From CAYVFC01 sp964450715 (GTDB lineage: Bacteria > Myxococcota_A > Polyangia > Polyangiales > JAFGIB01), in contig CAYVFC010000060.1 in assembly GCA_964450715.1 (NCBI GenBank), positions 1 through 44,736 of the forward strand: a DNA stretch of 44,736 bases. The letters run 5' to 3'. A program made the translations under genes and the position numbers. The notes under the pieces are model-generated. The model did no database searches and had not been told where the DNA came from. It worked only from the letters and a program-made list of their open reading frames with translations. Below, piece after piece: positions 9,533-17,226 of the stretch. Within the stretch, counting starts at the first letter, position 1, and each line of letters begins with the position of its first letter.

Positions 9533-10153
9533 ATGGAGATCGACTCGATCCATTTTCCGAGTGCCGCCAAGTACTTGCGCGGGCTGCCCCAGGGGCTGGA
9601 GAGCTATCCCCAATGCGTGATCAAGACCGACGTGCTGCGCGGGCTGACGGACGAGTTTTCCGATCTATCCCGTCTGGAACCGGTACCCCCTCCCATCGAT
9701 GCCCTGCTCGCCGGTCGCTACCCCAACCCCTGGTTCTCCGAGGTGGCGGCCAACGCGCTGATGCTGATGATACGCGACGGCCGTTTCGAGAGCGACGAGG
9801 CGTTCTTTTCCTGGTACCGGCACTACATCGGACAGATATTCGACAAACCCGCCTATCGCGTCATGATGCACGTCTTTTCCACCTCACTGGCGGTGATGGG
9901 GGCCACCCGGCGCTGGGCGACCTTTCACCGGGGGTCGACCTTGAAGGCGGAAGCGATCAAGAAGGACGGGGGTCGCTACCGCGTGGGAGGAACCCTCAGC
10001 TACCCGCCCCGCTTGTTCGACCGGTGCTTGCTGCAGTTGATCGCATCGACCTACCTGGCGGCGCTCGATGCCAACCGGGCCGAAGAGCCGGAGGTCAGCC
10101 TCGAGGAGACGAGCCCCACCGCAGCGCGATTTCGCGCCTCGTGGAAGGCGTGA
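9533..10153 (+). CDS. Conserved hypothetical protein, V4R/DUF2378-like
   Basis: This soluble protein of 206 residues has no signal peptide or membrane helix. The C-terminal half (about 115-200) follows the order helix, FHRGST, GGRYRVGGTL, helix. This recalls the myxobacterial TIGR02265/DUF2378 and V4R/haem-NO-binding-like folds, but that match is from memory of pattern and is tentative. The ATG at 9533 follows a purine-rich stretch (ggagccaaggcc). It is a single gene 117 bp after the spermidine-synthase-like gene, and a perfect small hairpin (GTAGCC/GGCTAC, 9444-9459) lies in that gap. Confidence 0.7.
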   Translation: MEIDSIHFPSAAKYLRGLPQGLESYPQCVIKTDVLRGLTDEFSDLSRLEPVPPPIDALLAGRYPNPWFSEVAANALMLMIRDGRFESDEAFFSWYRHYIGQIFDKPAYRVMMHVFSTSLAVMGATRRWATFHRGSTLKAEAIKKDGGRYRVGGTLSYPPRLFDRCLLQLIASTYLAALDANRAEEPEVSLEETSPTAARFRASWKA

Positions 10154-10173
10154 ACGAGCGCGCCCGGAGGAAA

Positions 10174-10260
10174 GACCGCAGAGATCTCTCCCTGCGGTCG
10201 AGAGCGCTATTTCGAGGATTTTTCCGAGGACGCTGGGGTGATTCAACAGAATCGCCCCAG
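10174..10260 (+). terminator. Two consecutive hairpins after the V4R-like gene
   Basis: The first hairpin is GACCGCAG / CTGCGGTC at 10174-10199. The second is CTGGGG-T-GATTC / GAATC-G-CCCCAG with an AACA loop at 10233-10260. Neither is followed by a good T run, so they may be weak terminators or mRNA-stabilising structures. Confidence 0.4.
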
Positions 10261-10321
10261 TTCTGGTGCCGCGAGCGCGCCCGCCCACGCGCCCGCAACT
10301 GAACAAGTTATTCGGGAACGG

Positions 10322-10474
10322 GTCCGTGACGAAATAACTCGATCAGATTTCGGAGCGCGACGGACCCGGATGCAAGGCGCGACGAAGAGAAATACCGGGA
10401 GTATTTTCAGGAGGAGCAACGCAGCAGCCGGGGGCGTCCCGCCCGAAAGATGGATGAGTTATTTTGTCACGGAC
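10322..10474. mobile_element. Small inverted-repeat element, family A copy 1 (MITE-like)
   Basis: This 153-bp element is bounded by GTCCGTGACGAAATAACTC and the inverted GAGTTATTTTGTCACGGAC. Its GC-rich core also folds back on itself imperfectly. Two more copies lie at 12874-13121 and 24698-24850, and a relative lies at 16036-16192. There is no coding capacity. Its right end overlaps the last 16 bp of the TPR gene and provides that gene's stop codon. Confidence 0.85.
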
Positions 10475-12633
10475 GCTTCATCGTTCGTCAGCCGCTGTTG
10501 GACCCAGAGGGCGCGGGCGTTATCCGGATCGATGCGTAGCGCCTGTTGGCACTCCTCCAGCGCCCGCTCCCGCTCGCCCTGCAGGGCCAGCGCGATCGAC
10601 AGATCGATACGGGCCTGCAGAAGATCCGGTTTGATCCGCGTGGCCTTGACCAGATGCTCCACGCCTTCGTCCAACTTGTCCATGCGGACACGGGCGACTC
10701 CGAGGTTGGTGTGCGCTTGCGCGTACTCGGGATTGAGCTCTACCGCGCGCCGGAAATGCGCGGCCGCATCCTGTAGCTGGTTGCGGGACATGAGCGCCAG
10801 GCCCAGGTTGTTGTGCGCCTCGGCGTGCCCGGCATCGAGCTCGAGCGCTCGGCGGTAGTGCTGCATGGCCTGCTCCAGCTCTCCCTGTACGGCCAGGGCC
10901 GCGCCCAGGTTGTTGTGGGCGTTGGCGTATCTTGGCTCAATGCGCAGGGCCAGACGGTAGTGGTGGATCGCCTCGGACTTCATCCCTGCCTGCATCAGGG
11001 CGATGCCCAGATTGTAGTGGGTCTTGGCCAGGGAGGGGTCGAGGCTGAGCGCATCGAGGTAGTGCACGACGGCCTGCTTGGGCTCGCCGCGCAGGAAGAG
11101 CGCCCTTCCCAGGTTGCTGTGAAGCTCGGCGTCTTTCGGTTCGATGGCGACAGCGCGGCGGTAGACTTCGACGGCTTCCGGCAGGCGTTGCCGCGCCACC
11201 AACGCATTACCCAGGTTGTTCAGCGCCCGCGGGCAGTCGGGCGCCTTTTCTACCGCGTCGCTCCAGAGCGAGAGCTGGGATCGCCAGACCCGGTTGCGCG
11301 CCGCGGTTCCGACGGCCATAGCGGCCAGTAGGACGACCGGAAGGCCGAGCGCCAGCGGCTGCAACCTCGAGCCGGGCCAGCGGACGGCGAGCGCATCCAG
11401 CGCGCTCTTCATGGCCCAGCTCAGCAGCAGGCAAATTCCTACCATGGGCAGGTAGGTCCGGTACTCCACCATCATCTCGTTGCGTGGCAGGGTTGAGGTC
11501 GGAAGGTGGGTGATGAGGGGCCAGAGGGCGAGGAAGGAGGCCAGGGCCGCCGAGCGCCGGAAGGCGATGGCGGCGATGGCGGCGCCCACCAGCACCAGCG
11601 CGCTGAGCAGGGGGGCGAGCAAAAGGTTAACCGCGCTGGCCGGATCGCTTCCCGCCGCGACCATCATTTCGCGCAGGCAGGGAAAGGAATGGTCCACGTT
11701 GAGAAACGCGGGCAGGGGCAATAGCGCGAGGCCCAGGTAGCTCATCATCACCTGCGCCTGCCCCAGCAGGTTGAGCAGAAGGGTGCCGAGCCATCCCACG
11801 TCCGGGTTTTCCGACCCCCAGACGAGCCGGTAGACCTCGCCGCCCGCTCCGGTGGTTGCCAGAGTGACCAGGCCGAGCGCGACCAGGGTGAGCGTCGCCG
11901 CCCGGAGGCGTACGCGTTGCCTAGCATCCAGCTCGGCGTTCGCTTCTTTCATCCAGACCGGGAAGAGGGGCGCCATTAGCAGCACGGTGATGGCCAGCTC
12001 CTTGGAGAGCAGGGCCGCGCCCACCGCACCGACGAATCCGCTCCAGCGCCGCAGGCGTACGTGACGCGCCATCCCGTAAGACGAGAGCGCACGCGTGATG
12101 CTGATCAGGGATAGCAAGTAGAAAGTCGTGGCCATCAGATTGGGCCGGGCGTTGCAGTAGTTGACCGCCTCGCTGTTTAGGGGATGCAGGGCGAACAGGG
12201 CGGCACCGAGCAGCGGTGTCACCCGATCGCGGCGGCCGAGACGCGCGAGCGCTGTCTGGCCCAACACCGCGACCAGCCAGACGTTCAATAGATGTAAAAG
12301 CAGATTGGTCAGGTGGTAGCCGAAGCTGTCGCGACCGAAGAGGGCGAAGTTCAGGGAGAAGGTGAGGTTGGGCAACAGCCTGGTCGTGTCCTCGGTATAC
12401 CCGTCTCGAACGAACGATTCGAGCAAGCCGAGCGGCCGCGCGAGCTTGGCGCTATCGGCCAGCTTGGCCAGGTCGTCGTACTGGAAGGGGTGTCCCAGGG
12501 TCGGCCAGTAGACCGCGGTCGTCGCCAGCAAGATGGCCGCGAGCAGCAAGGGGCGTTGCGGCCGGTACCCCGTGCCGGTTTCCGCTCTAGTCCCTAGAAA
12601 CGCGCCCCCGCGCGCCGTCCCCGAGCTCCCCAT
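10459..12633 (-). CDS. TMTC-like membrane protein: GT-C glycosyltransferase-like domain with TPR repeats
   Basis: The protein has 724 residues. The N-terminal half has about ten membrane helices (28-450), with a YDD motif after the first helix (FQYDDLAKL) and NARPNL further on, as in GT-C O-mannosyltransferases of the TMTC type. The C-terminal half (about 465-715) has seven TPR units with the typical NLG-AL spacing. Such proteins are thought to transfer sugar from a lipid carrier to protein. AAGGAG lies about 11 bp before the ATG. The last residues ASVTK and the stop codon are encoded by the end of the adjacent family A element, so the native C-terminus has probably been replaced. Confidence 0.85.
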   Translation of the reverse strand: MGSSGTARGGAFLGTRAETGTGYRPQRPLLLAAILLATTAVYWPTLGHPFQYDDLAKLADSAKLARPLGLLESFVRDGYTEDTTRLLPNLTFSLNFALFGRDSFGYHLTNLLLHLLNVWLVAVLGQTALARLGRRDRVTPLLGAALFALHPLNSEAVNYCNARPNLMATTFYLLSLISITRALSSYGMARHVRLRRWSGFVGAVGAALLSKELAITVLLMAPLFPVWMKEANAELDARQRVRLRAATLTLVALGLVTLATTGAGGEVYRLVWGSENPDVGWLGTLLLNLLGQAQVMMSYLGLALLPLPAFLNVDHSFPCLREMMVAAGSDPASAVNLLLAPLLSALVLVGAAIAAIAFRRSAALASFLALWPLITHLPTSTLPRNEMMVEYRTYLPMVGICLLLSWAMKSALDALAVRWPGSRLQPLALGLPVVLLAAMAVGTAARNRVWRSQLSLWSDAVEKAPDCPRALNNLGNALVARQRLPEAVEVYRRAVAIEPKDAELHSNLGRALFLRGEPKQAVVHYLDALSLDPSLAKTHYNLGIALMQAGMKSEAIHHYRLALRIEPRYANAHNNLGAALAVQGELEQAMQHYRRALELDAGHAEAHNNLGLALMSRNQLQDAAAHFRRAVELNPEYAQAHTNLGVARVRMDKLDEGVEHLVKATRIKPDLLQARIDLSIALALQGERERALEECQQALRIDPDNARALWVQQRLTNDEASVTK

Positions 12634-12873
12634 ATACCCCGTACTCCTTAATTAATATAAGTGTAGCAGGAGTGAAACGCCAAAATCTACGGAATTCTAA
12701 AAATAAGCTAACTTTACAGTTATAGCGAAACAGCGCTCCAAAGGGCTGCTCAAGCGCGAGGAGGGCTCGGGGAGGGCGCGCGGGCAGGCACCCCAACTCA
12801 CGGCGACGTGCCGCCGCTCACGCATAGGCGCGGTGCGCGGGAGTAGATTCATTGGCTCGGGATCGGCGTTAGG
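12634..12873. promoter_or_regulatory. AT-rich leader upstream of the TMTC-like gene
   Basis: The segment about 12648-12730 is strikingly AT-rich for this window, with ttaattaatataag and aaaaataagctaactttacag. It lies directly upstream of the TMTC-like gene. It probably holds that gene's promoter, but I cannot fix the boxes. Confidence 0.35.
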
Positions 12874-13121
12874 GTCCGTGACAAAATAACTCGATCAGAT
12901 TTCGGAGCGCGACGGACCCGGATGCAAGGCGCGACGACGAGAAATATTGGGGATATTAAAAAATCGGAGACGTTGTCGTCGGAAACGTACAACGCGGAGC
13001 GGGCGCTAGTCCGCGAAGCTGTACGTTTCCGGCGGCAATACGCAGGGTCCGAAGGACCCGAGTACACGCAGCAGCCGGGGCCGTCCCGCCCGAAAGATGG
13101 ATGAGTTATTTTGTCACGGAC
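12874..13121. mobile_element. Family A inverted-repeat element, copy 2, with internal insertion
   Basis: The ends are GTCCGTGACAAAATAACTC and its inverse. Relative to copies 1 and 3 it carries about 95 extra bp in the middle (roughly 12957-13070). The extra DNA holds a strong hairpin (CGGAAACGTACA / TGTACGTTTCCG, 12980-13031) and a second perfect one (GGGTCC-GAA-GGACCC, 13045-13059). TTAG flanks it on both sides, a likely target duplication. The right end lies 2 bp from the stop of the small lipoprotein gene. Confidence 0.85.
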
Positions 13122-13123
13122 CC

Positions 13124-13318
13124 TTAGGTCGTTGTCCCTCCTGCTACTTTCATCATCGAGTTGGCCACCTCGGCGCCGGCATTCTGGTTCTGCCCGGCGA
13201 CGATGCGGCCATCCACATCGTCGCCGTATCCGCAGGCCGCCGCGCCCAGGTACAGCAGGGCCGCCACCAATACCCCCGTGCCCGGGTCACGCATCGATAC
13301 AGTCCTCTGTTTTGGCAT
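13124..13318 (-). CDS. Small secreted or lipoprotein-like protein
   Basis: This is a short protein of 56-64 residues. A hydrophobic stretch (GVLVAALLYLGAAAC) is followed by CGYGDDVDG, which resembles a weak lipobox, then a polar tail. The first ATG (13318) comes one base after the stop of the acetyltransferase gene. A second ATG at 13294 has AGAGGA at good spacing and gives a better signal peptide. It is very probably co-transcribed with the acetyltransferase. Function is unknown. Confidence 0.5.
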   Translation of the reverse strand: MPKQRTVSMRDPGTGVLVAALLYLGAAACGYGDDVDGRIVAGQNQNAGAEVANSMMKVAGGTTT

Positions 13319-13319
13319 C

Positions 13320-14300
13320 CTATATGCCTTCGCCGTTTTCGAATCTCTCCTCGCGTACCGGTGTCTGCGTGACCCGGCTTCCCGCCGGAACGCTCCGCGT
13401 GAGCCAGACGTTTCCGCCGATGACCGAGCCGCGGCCGACGCGCACGCGACCCAAAATGGTCGCCCCCGAGTAGATGATCACCTCGTCCTCCACGATGGGA
13501 TGCCGGGGGACTCCCTTCACCGGGTTGCCGTTCTCGTCCAGAGGCAAGCTCTTGGCGCCCAGGGTCACGCCCTGGTAAATCCGCACCTGCTTGCCGATCC
13601 GGCAGGTCTCGCCCACCACCACGCCCGTACCGTGATCGATGAACAGCCCCTCGTCGATGGTCGCGCCCGGATGAATATCGATGCCTACCAGGCTGTGAGC
13701 GTACTCGGTGATCATGCGCGGTACCAGGGGTACGCCCAGCAGGTGGAGCTCGTGCGCGATCCGGTAGTTGGTCATGGCCAGGACACCGGGATAGCAGAGC
13801 ACCGCCTCGTCCGGGCTGGTGGCCGCCGGGTCGCCCTGGTATGCCGCGACCACGTCCTTGAAAAGAAGGCGCTGGACGCGCGGCAGCCGGGCTAAAAATT
13901 CGCGATTGGCATGCGCGATTCTGGTCTCGCACTGCGAACAGTTGCGGGTATCCTCTTCCCGGCAGGCGAAGCAGAATCCGCGCCGTACCTGCTCTTTGAG
14001 GTCGCGCATCACCCGGTCCAGGGTCGCGCCCACATAGTAGGGCGCGTTCCGCGTCCCTATCTCCGAGTCGCCGAAGTAGCCGGGGAAGAGGGCTGTTCTG
14101 AGCTGTTCGACCGTTTCGATGACCCGATCACGCGAGGGCAGCGCAGCCCGCCGCGGGGGGAGGAGCGAAAACCCCGTACCGATCGGGTCCCGGCGGCAAA
14201 GCTCATCCACCACCTGACGGACCGATGGCAGGTCATCCCCTTCGTTGAGGCTTCGTTCTAAATGTATATCCCGATCGGCAGATACAACAGCGGTCTTCAT
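13320..14300 (-). CDS. Serine O-acetyltransferase (EpsC/CysE-like) with a CxxC-x7-CxxC cluster
   Basis: The protein has 326 residues. The C-terminal left-handed beta-helix holds the serine acetyltransferase signatures GIDIHPGATI and FIDHGTGVVVGE, with catalytic His residues, and YQGVTLGA. It makes O-acetylserine, the cysteine precursor. The N-terminal part (about 1-150) is longer than in E. coli CysE and contains C110-x2-C113-x7-C121-x2-C124, which could bind Zn or an Fe-S cluster. The start at 14300 (MKTAVV) is set by GAGGGGAGG 8 bp upstream. It is transcribed from a TTGACA-N17-TATCAC promoter overlapped by a palindromic operator (14420-14434), which suggests redox or sulfur control. Confidence 0.88.
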   Translation of the reverse strand: MKTAVVSADRDIHLERSLNEGDDLPSVRQVVDELCRRDPIGTGFSLLPPRRAALPSRDRVIETVEQLRTALFPGYFGDSEIGTRNAPYYVGATLDRVMRDLKEQVRRGFCFACREEDTRNCSQCETRIAHANREFLARLPRVQRLLFKDVVAAYQGDPAATSPDEAVLCYPGVLAMTNYRIAHELHLLGVPLVPRMITEYAHSLVGIDIHPGATIDEGLFIDHGTGVVVGETCRIGKQVRIYQGVTLGAKSLPLDENGNPVKGVPRHPIVEDEVIIYSGATILGRVRVGRGSVIGGNVWLTRSVPAGSRVTQTPVREERFENGEGI

Positions 14301-14340
14301 GGTCGGGCCTCCCCTCGGGCAACGCCGTGTTTGGTGCAAT
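14301..14340 (-). promoter_or_regulatory. Leader segment shared with the two-CW gene leader
   Basis: The segment next to the acetyltransferase start shares tcgggcaacgccg and flanking blocks with 14898-14960, the leader of the neighbouring two-CW gene. It may be a conserved 5' UTR structure or a trace of duplication. Confidence 0.4.
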
Positions 14341-14419
14341 CGAATCGGTCTTCCCTTTGGACGGTCGCATTCGCGCGTCGATCGGGGAAACATCCATCGC
14401 TTGACGCCTACGGCGGTCC

Positions 14420-14434
14420 TATCACTAAGTGATA
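14420..14434. promoter_or_regulatory. Palindromic operator TATCACTAAGTGATA
   Basis: This is a perfect 7-1-7 palindrome. The TATCAC half on the minus strand is also the -10 box of the acetyltransferase promoter. It is one of five close matches plus one degenerate copy in the window and is the likely binding site of the Rrf2 protein at 23934-24623. Confidence 0.85.
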
Positions 14435-14457
14435 CGTAGGCAAACCCGCCTTGTCAA
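14429..14457 (-). promoter_or_regulatory. Sigma-70 type promoter of the serine acetyltransferase
   Basis: The -35 box TTGACA (complement at 14452-14457) and the -10 box TATCAC (complement at 14429-14434) are separated by 17 bp. The -10 lies inside the operator palindrome. About 130 bp of leader follow before the ATG. Confidence 0.75.
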
Positions 14458-14489
14458 GCGCTCGTGCAAGACGGACGGAAACGGGGTGC

Positions 14490-14897
14490 TCAACCGGAAA
14501 CGATGGAAACGTCGCCACAGAGCAGCGCGCTGAAGAAGCCGCAATCCCGGCACATGGCGATCTTGTCCGACCAGGTTTTCACGCGTATCCCCTTGCACAC
14601 GGTTCCGGTCATCAGCCAGCACAGGTGGCCTTGCCGCGAACGGAAGGCTATGCAGTCCTTGCGCAGCTCCTGCGAACACTTGTTGAACTTCCAGCATGAC
14701 CGCGACCCGAACCTGGCGCCGTTTCGGTGCGCCATCAACAGCAGGAGAGAGTGCTTTTCGAGAAACGGGCTCGGTTTACGCCACTCCTGCTCGCAACTCT
14801 GTACCGTCCTGGGAGAAACCGCCAGCAACGTGGCGAATTCGGCCTGGCTCAGCCCGATCTCTTCGCGAATCGCCTTAACTACGATGAAGGTCCTCAT
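14490..14897 (-). CDS. XRE-type HTH regulator with a two-CW domain (copy 1)
   Basis: The protein has 135 residues. The N-terminal helix-turn-helix (about 8-60) contains EEIGLSQAEFATLLAVSPRTVQ. The C-terminal part has two Cys-Trp pairs (C68-W69 and C93-W94) plus C74, C82, C101, C116 and C119. This matches the two-CW domain found in deltaproteobacterial sensory proteins and suggests metal, Fe-S or redox sensing. The gene is transcribed from a strong promoter overlapped by TATCACTACGTGATA, so it is probably under Rrf2 control and may itself regulate. A close paralogue lies directly upstream. Confidence 0.8.
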   Translation of the reverse strand: MRTFIVVKAIREEIGLSQAEFATLLAVSPRTVQSCEQEWRKPSPFLEKHSLLLLMAHRNGARFGSRSCWKFNKCSQELRKDCIAFRSRQGHLCWLMTGTVCKGIRVKTWSDKIAMCRDCGFFSALLCGDVSIVSG

Positions 14898-15028
14898 GGT
14901 CCAGCGGTCAGTCGGGCAACGCCGCGTTTGCTTCAGCCGAGCCGGTTTTCCGGCCGGACGGCTCCCTTCTCGCTCGGATCGCGTCGGCGACTAGCGATAG
15001 CATCATCGCCCATGTCATACGGCGTGCT

Positions 15029-15043
15029 TATCACTACGTGATA
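15029..15043. promoter_or_regulatory. Palindromic operator TATCACTACGTGATA
   Basis: This near-perfect copy of the TATCACTNAGTGATA palindrome overlaps the -10 box of the two-CW gene promoter, as at the acetyltransferase gene. Confidence 0.85.
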
Positions 15044-15066
15044 TGTGTATAAGCCTTTTTTGTCAA
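15038..15066 (-). promoter_or_regulatory. Promoter of two-CW gene copy 1
   Basis: TTGACA (complement at 15061-15066), a 17-bp spacer and TATCAC (complement at 15038-15043) form a near-consensus promoter whose -10 lies in the operator. About 130 bp of leader follow. Confidence 0.75.
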
Positions 15067-15099
15067 GTGTTGGGGCCAGAGGACCGAAATCGGGAGCGC

Positions 15100-15510
15100 T
15101 CAACTGAAAGCGCTAGGAATGTCTCCGCGGAGCAGCACGCGAAAGAAGCTACACTCCCGGCACATGGTGATCTTGTCCGACCAGGTTCTCACGCGTATCC
15201 CCTTGCACGCGGTTCCGGTCATCAGCCAGCACAGGTGGCCCTGCCGCGAACGGTAGGCTATGCAATCTTTGCATCGATCCGGCGGGCACCTGGTAGCCTT
15301 CCAGCACGACCGCGACCCGAACCTGGCGCCGTTTCGGTGCGCCATCAACAGCAGGAGAGAGTGCTTTTCGAGAAACGGGCTCGGTTTACGCCACTCCTGC
15401 TCGCAACTCTGTATGGTCCTGGGAGAAACCGCCAGCAACGTGGCGAATTCGGCCTGGCTCAACCCGATCTCTTCGCGAATCGCCTTGAAGTCGACCAACA
15501 ACTGCGGCAC
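15100..15510 (-). CDS. XRE-type HTH regulator with a two-CW domain (copy 2)
   Basis: This is a paralogue of the gene at 14490-14897. With the GTG start at 15510 (AAAGG upstream) it encodes 136 residues, matching copy 1 in length; a GTG at 15579 would add 23 residues. Helix-turn-helix and two-CW parts are as in copy 1. The central DNA (15310-15488) is almost identical to 14700-14878, while the ends differ clearly. No operator palindrome lies upstream of this copy. The pair may allow heterodimers or separate control of the same targets. Confidence 0.75.
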   Translation of the reverse strand: MPQLLVDFKAIREEIGLSQAEFATLLAVSPRTIQSCEQEWRKPSPFLEKHSLLLLMAHRNGARFGSRSCWKATRCPPDRCKDCIAYRSRQGHLCWLMTGTACKGIRVRTWSDKITMCRECSFFRVLLRGDIPSAFS

Positions 15511-15860
15511 AAAGTTCCAGCCTTTCTCCGACCCTCGACAGTGAAATGAATATGAACGTTCTATCGTAGCAGCTGCCACTCACCCTGTCCATTCGTACCC
15601 TTTTCAGTCGCCACCGTCTGTTCCGACTTCCACACGATCCGCTTACATGGACGCACAACCCCCATGATTACAGGTACTTACCGACCGTTGGCATCGCTTC
15701 TCAAAAGAGTCGGGGCGGTGCTGTCATTTCGAGCGTAGCGAGAAATCGCAAAGAGAGATTTCTCGTTGCTTTCCGCTCCTCGAAACGACACATGCGGTTC
15801 CACGGTTGACCAAGTGGGGCGCACCCGAAATGACACATCACGGCCGGTTGCCATGGCTTT
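15511..15860. other. Gene-free region with REP-like repeat
   Basis: No credible gene is present. The region holds the upstream part of two-CW copy 2 and, at 15723-15789, a GTCATTTCGAG-type palindrome. Confidence 0.45.
15723..15789. repeat. REP-like palindromic repeat, second copy
   Basis: It begins GTCATTTCGAGCGTAGCGAG and ends CTCGAAACGAC. Inverted GAGAAATC / GATTTCTC segments lie in the middle. It is related to the copy at 3838-3901. Confidence 0.6.
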
Positions 15861-17126
15861 TTAAGAATTTACCTGTTGACCGATGGCGCGACCCCCCGGA
15901 CCCGCCATCGGTTCCAGCCCGAACTGCCCCATCATGATCGGGACCGCGACCTTGAGCATCAGCGTGAAGACCAGAAAGCCCAGGGAAAATACCCCCATCG
16001 CGACGAGGATCTCGGTCGCGCTCGGAAAGTACTCGAAGCCATTGCATAAATACTCCCGTCGTCTTTCGGGCGGGGCGGCCCCATCTGCGGCGTCGCACCT
16101 CCTCGAAATAGCCCCGCCATTCCTCGTCGTCGCTCCTTGCAGCTGGGGCCGCCGCGCCCCGAAATACTCGGTCCGTATTTATGCAATGGCTTCTCGTAGA
16201 TCTGGCCGACCGTCGACGGCGTGAACCCCGGGATCACCAGCACCACGCCCTTATCGATATAGACCCCGGCATAGATCAGGACCGCGCCCAGGTTGAGCGT
16301 GACCGGGTGCCTACGCGTCCGGGAGATCAGGAACAGCACGAACGCCACGACGCTGAAGACCACCGAGGCCCAGGCGTAGATCGCGATCGGGGAGATCTGT
16401 CCGTGGACCCCCCAGAACAGGTACTCGATATGGATGACGTGGTGCGTGGCGGAGTAATAGTCGCGGAAGACCTCCGACGCTAGCAGGAAGAGGTTGACGA
16501 ACATTGCGTAGGCCATCAGCTCGGCGATCTTCCAGAGGGCCTCGTTCTTGATCGGGAGGCCCCAGTAGCGGCGCAGGATCTGGAGCAGGACCAGTATGAT
16601 CGCCGGGCCGGAGCAGAAGGCGGAGGTAAGGAACCGGGGCGCGAGGATCGCCGAGTTCCAGTAGGGCCGGGCGGCCAGCCCGCTGTACAGAAAGGCGGTC
16701 ACCGTGTGGATGGCGACCGCGGCAGGAATCGAAAAGAGCACCAGCGGCAAGACCAGGCGCCGGGAGTACGGCAGGCCGTGGTAGCCGCGGTACAGGATAT
16801 GGCTCGCCACGATGAAGTTGAGCACGAGGTAGAGGCCGAGCACGAAAACATCCCAGGAGAGGATGGACCCGGGGAAGTTGGGCTCTCCGGTCACGGGGAA
16901 GAGGTGGAGGAAACGCTCGGGGCTGCCGATGTCCGTCGTGACGAACAGGAGGCACATAAGGTACACTTCTCGACGACCCCCCGGCGGCGCGGGCGCGCTC
17001 GTCGCAGGCGGCCAGCAGCGCCGAGACAGAGGCTGCGCCGGCCGCCTTGAGAAAGGACCGCCGCCCCACTCGCGGGCGGCTCTTCTTTGAGCTCTCGGGC
17101 ATCGCCATCGTCCGGATCCGGGCCAC
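15861..17126 (-). pseudogene. Wrecked Fe-S protein/NrfD locus: fused remnant interrupted by a small element
   Basis: The 5' part encodes a twin-arginine leader (GRRSFLKAAGAASVSALLAAC) like that of the intact Fe-S gene at 19790-20812. It jumps to a scrap reading GVVEKCTLC in another frame, matching GVVEKCTFC of that protein. At MCLLFV it switches to the middle of an NrfD protein, lacking the first helices. NrfD sequence then continues to GQIYE, where a 157-bp element is inserted. After the element it resumes as YFPSATEILVAMG and ends at the stop at 15861. Internal deletion removed most of the Fe-S gene and the start of nrfD, and the element shifts the frame. It is non-functional as a whole, although a truncated NrfD might still be made. 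Confidence 0.85.
16036..16192. mobile_element. Small inverted-repeat element, family B, inserted in the nrfD remnant
   Basis: Perfect 18-bp terminal inverted repeats (AAGCCATTGCATAAATAC and its inverse) bound 157 bp. The flanks carry a 4-bp duplication, ctcg, at 16032-16035 and 16193-16196. Removing the element and one duplicate restores the frame IYEYFP of NrfD. The core resembles the reverse complement of the family A core (ctttcgggcgggg, cgtcgtcgct, ccttgca, ccgaaat), so both families share an origin despite different ends. Confidence 0.9.
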
Positions 17127-17154
17127 GACGGTTTCCAGTCCGGATTCCGAGCTA

Positions 17155-17183
17155 TATCACTCTGTAGTATACTTTGTGTGATA
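17155..17183. promoter_or_regulatory. Degenerate double operator between the nrfD remnant and the tetrahaem lipoprotein gene
   Basis: TATCACT and TGTGATA half-sites face each other across TGTAGTATACTTTG, giving two overlapping weak versions of the TATCACTNAGTGATA palindrome. TATACT at 17168-17173 is a possible -10 for the plus-strand gene. It is weaker than the other sites. Confidence 0.5.
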
Positions 17184-17226
17184 TGGCAACTTGTCATCTC
17201 GCGCTTCCCGCCGTATCCTTACGCAC

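Noticed and set aside
10238..10858. Plus-strand open frame across family A copy 1
   Set aside because: It reads through the element and the antisense of the TPR gene, with Ser/Arg-rich composition.
16311..17126. Open frame on the minus strand starting with a Tat leader
   Set aside because: Only the first 50 or so codons are real (leader of the lost Fe-S protein); the remainder is an out-of-frame reading of the NrfD remnant. It is described as part of the pseudogene.
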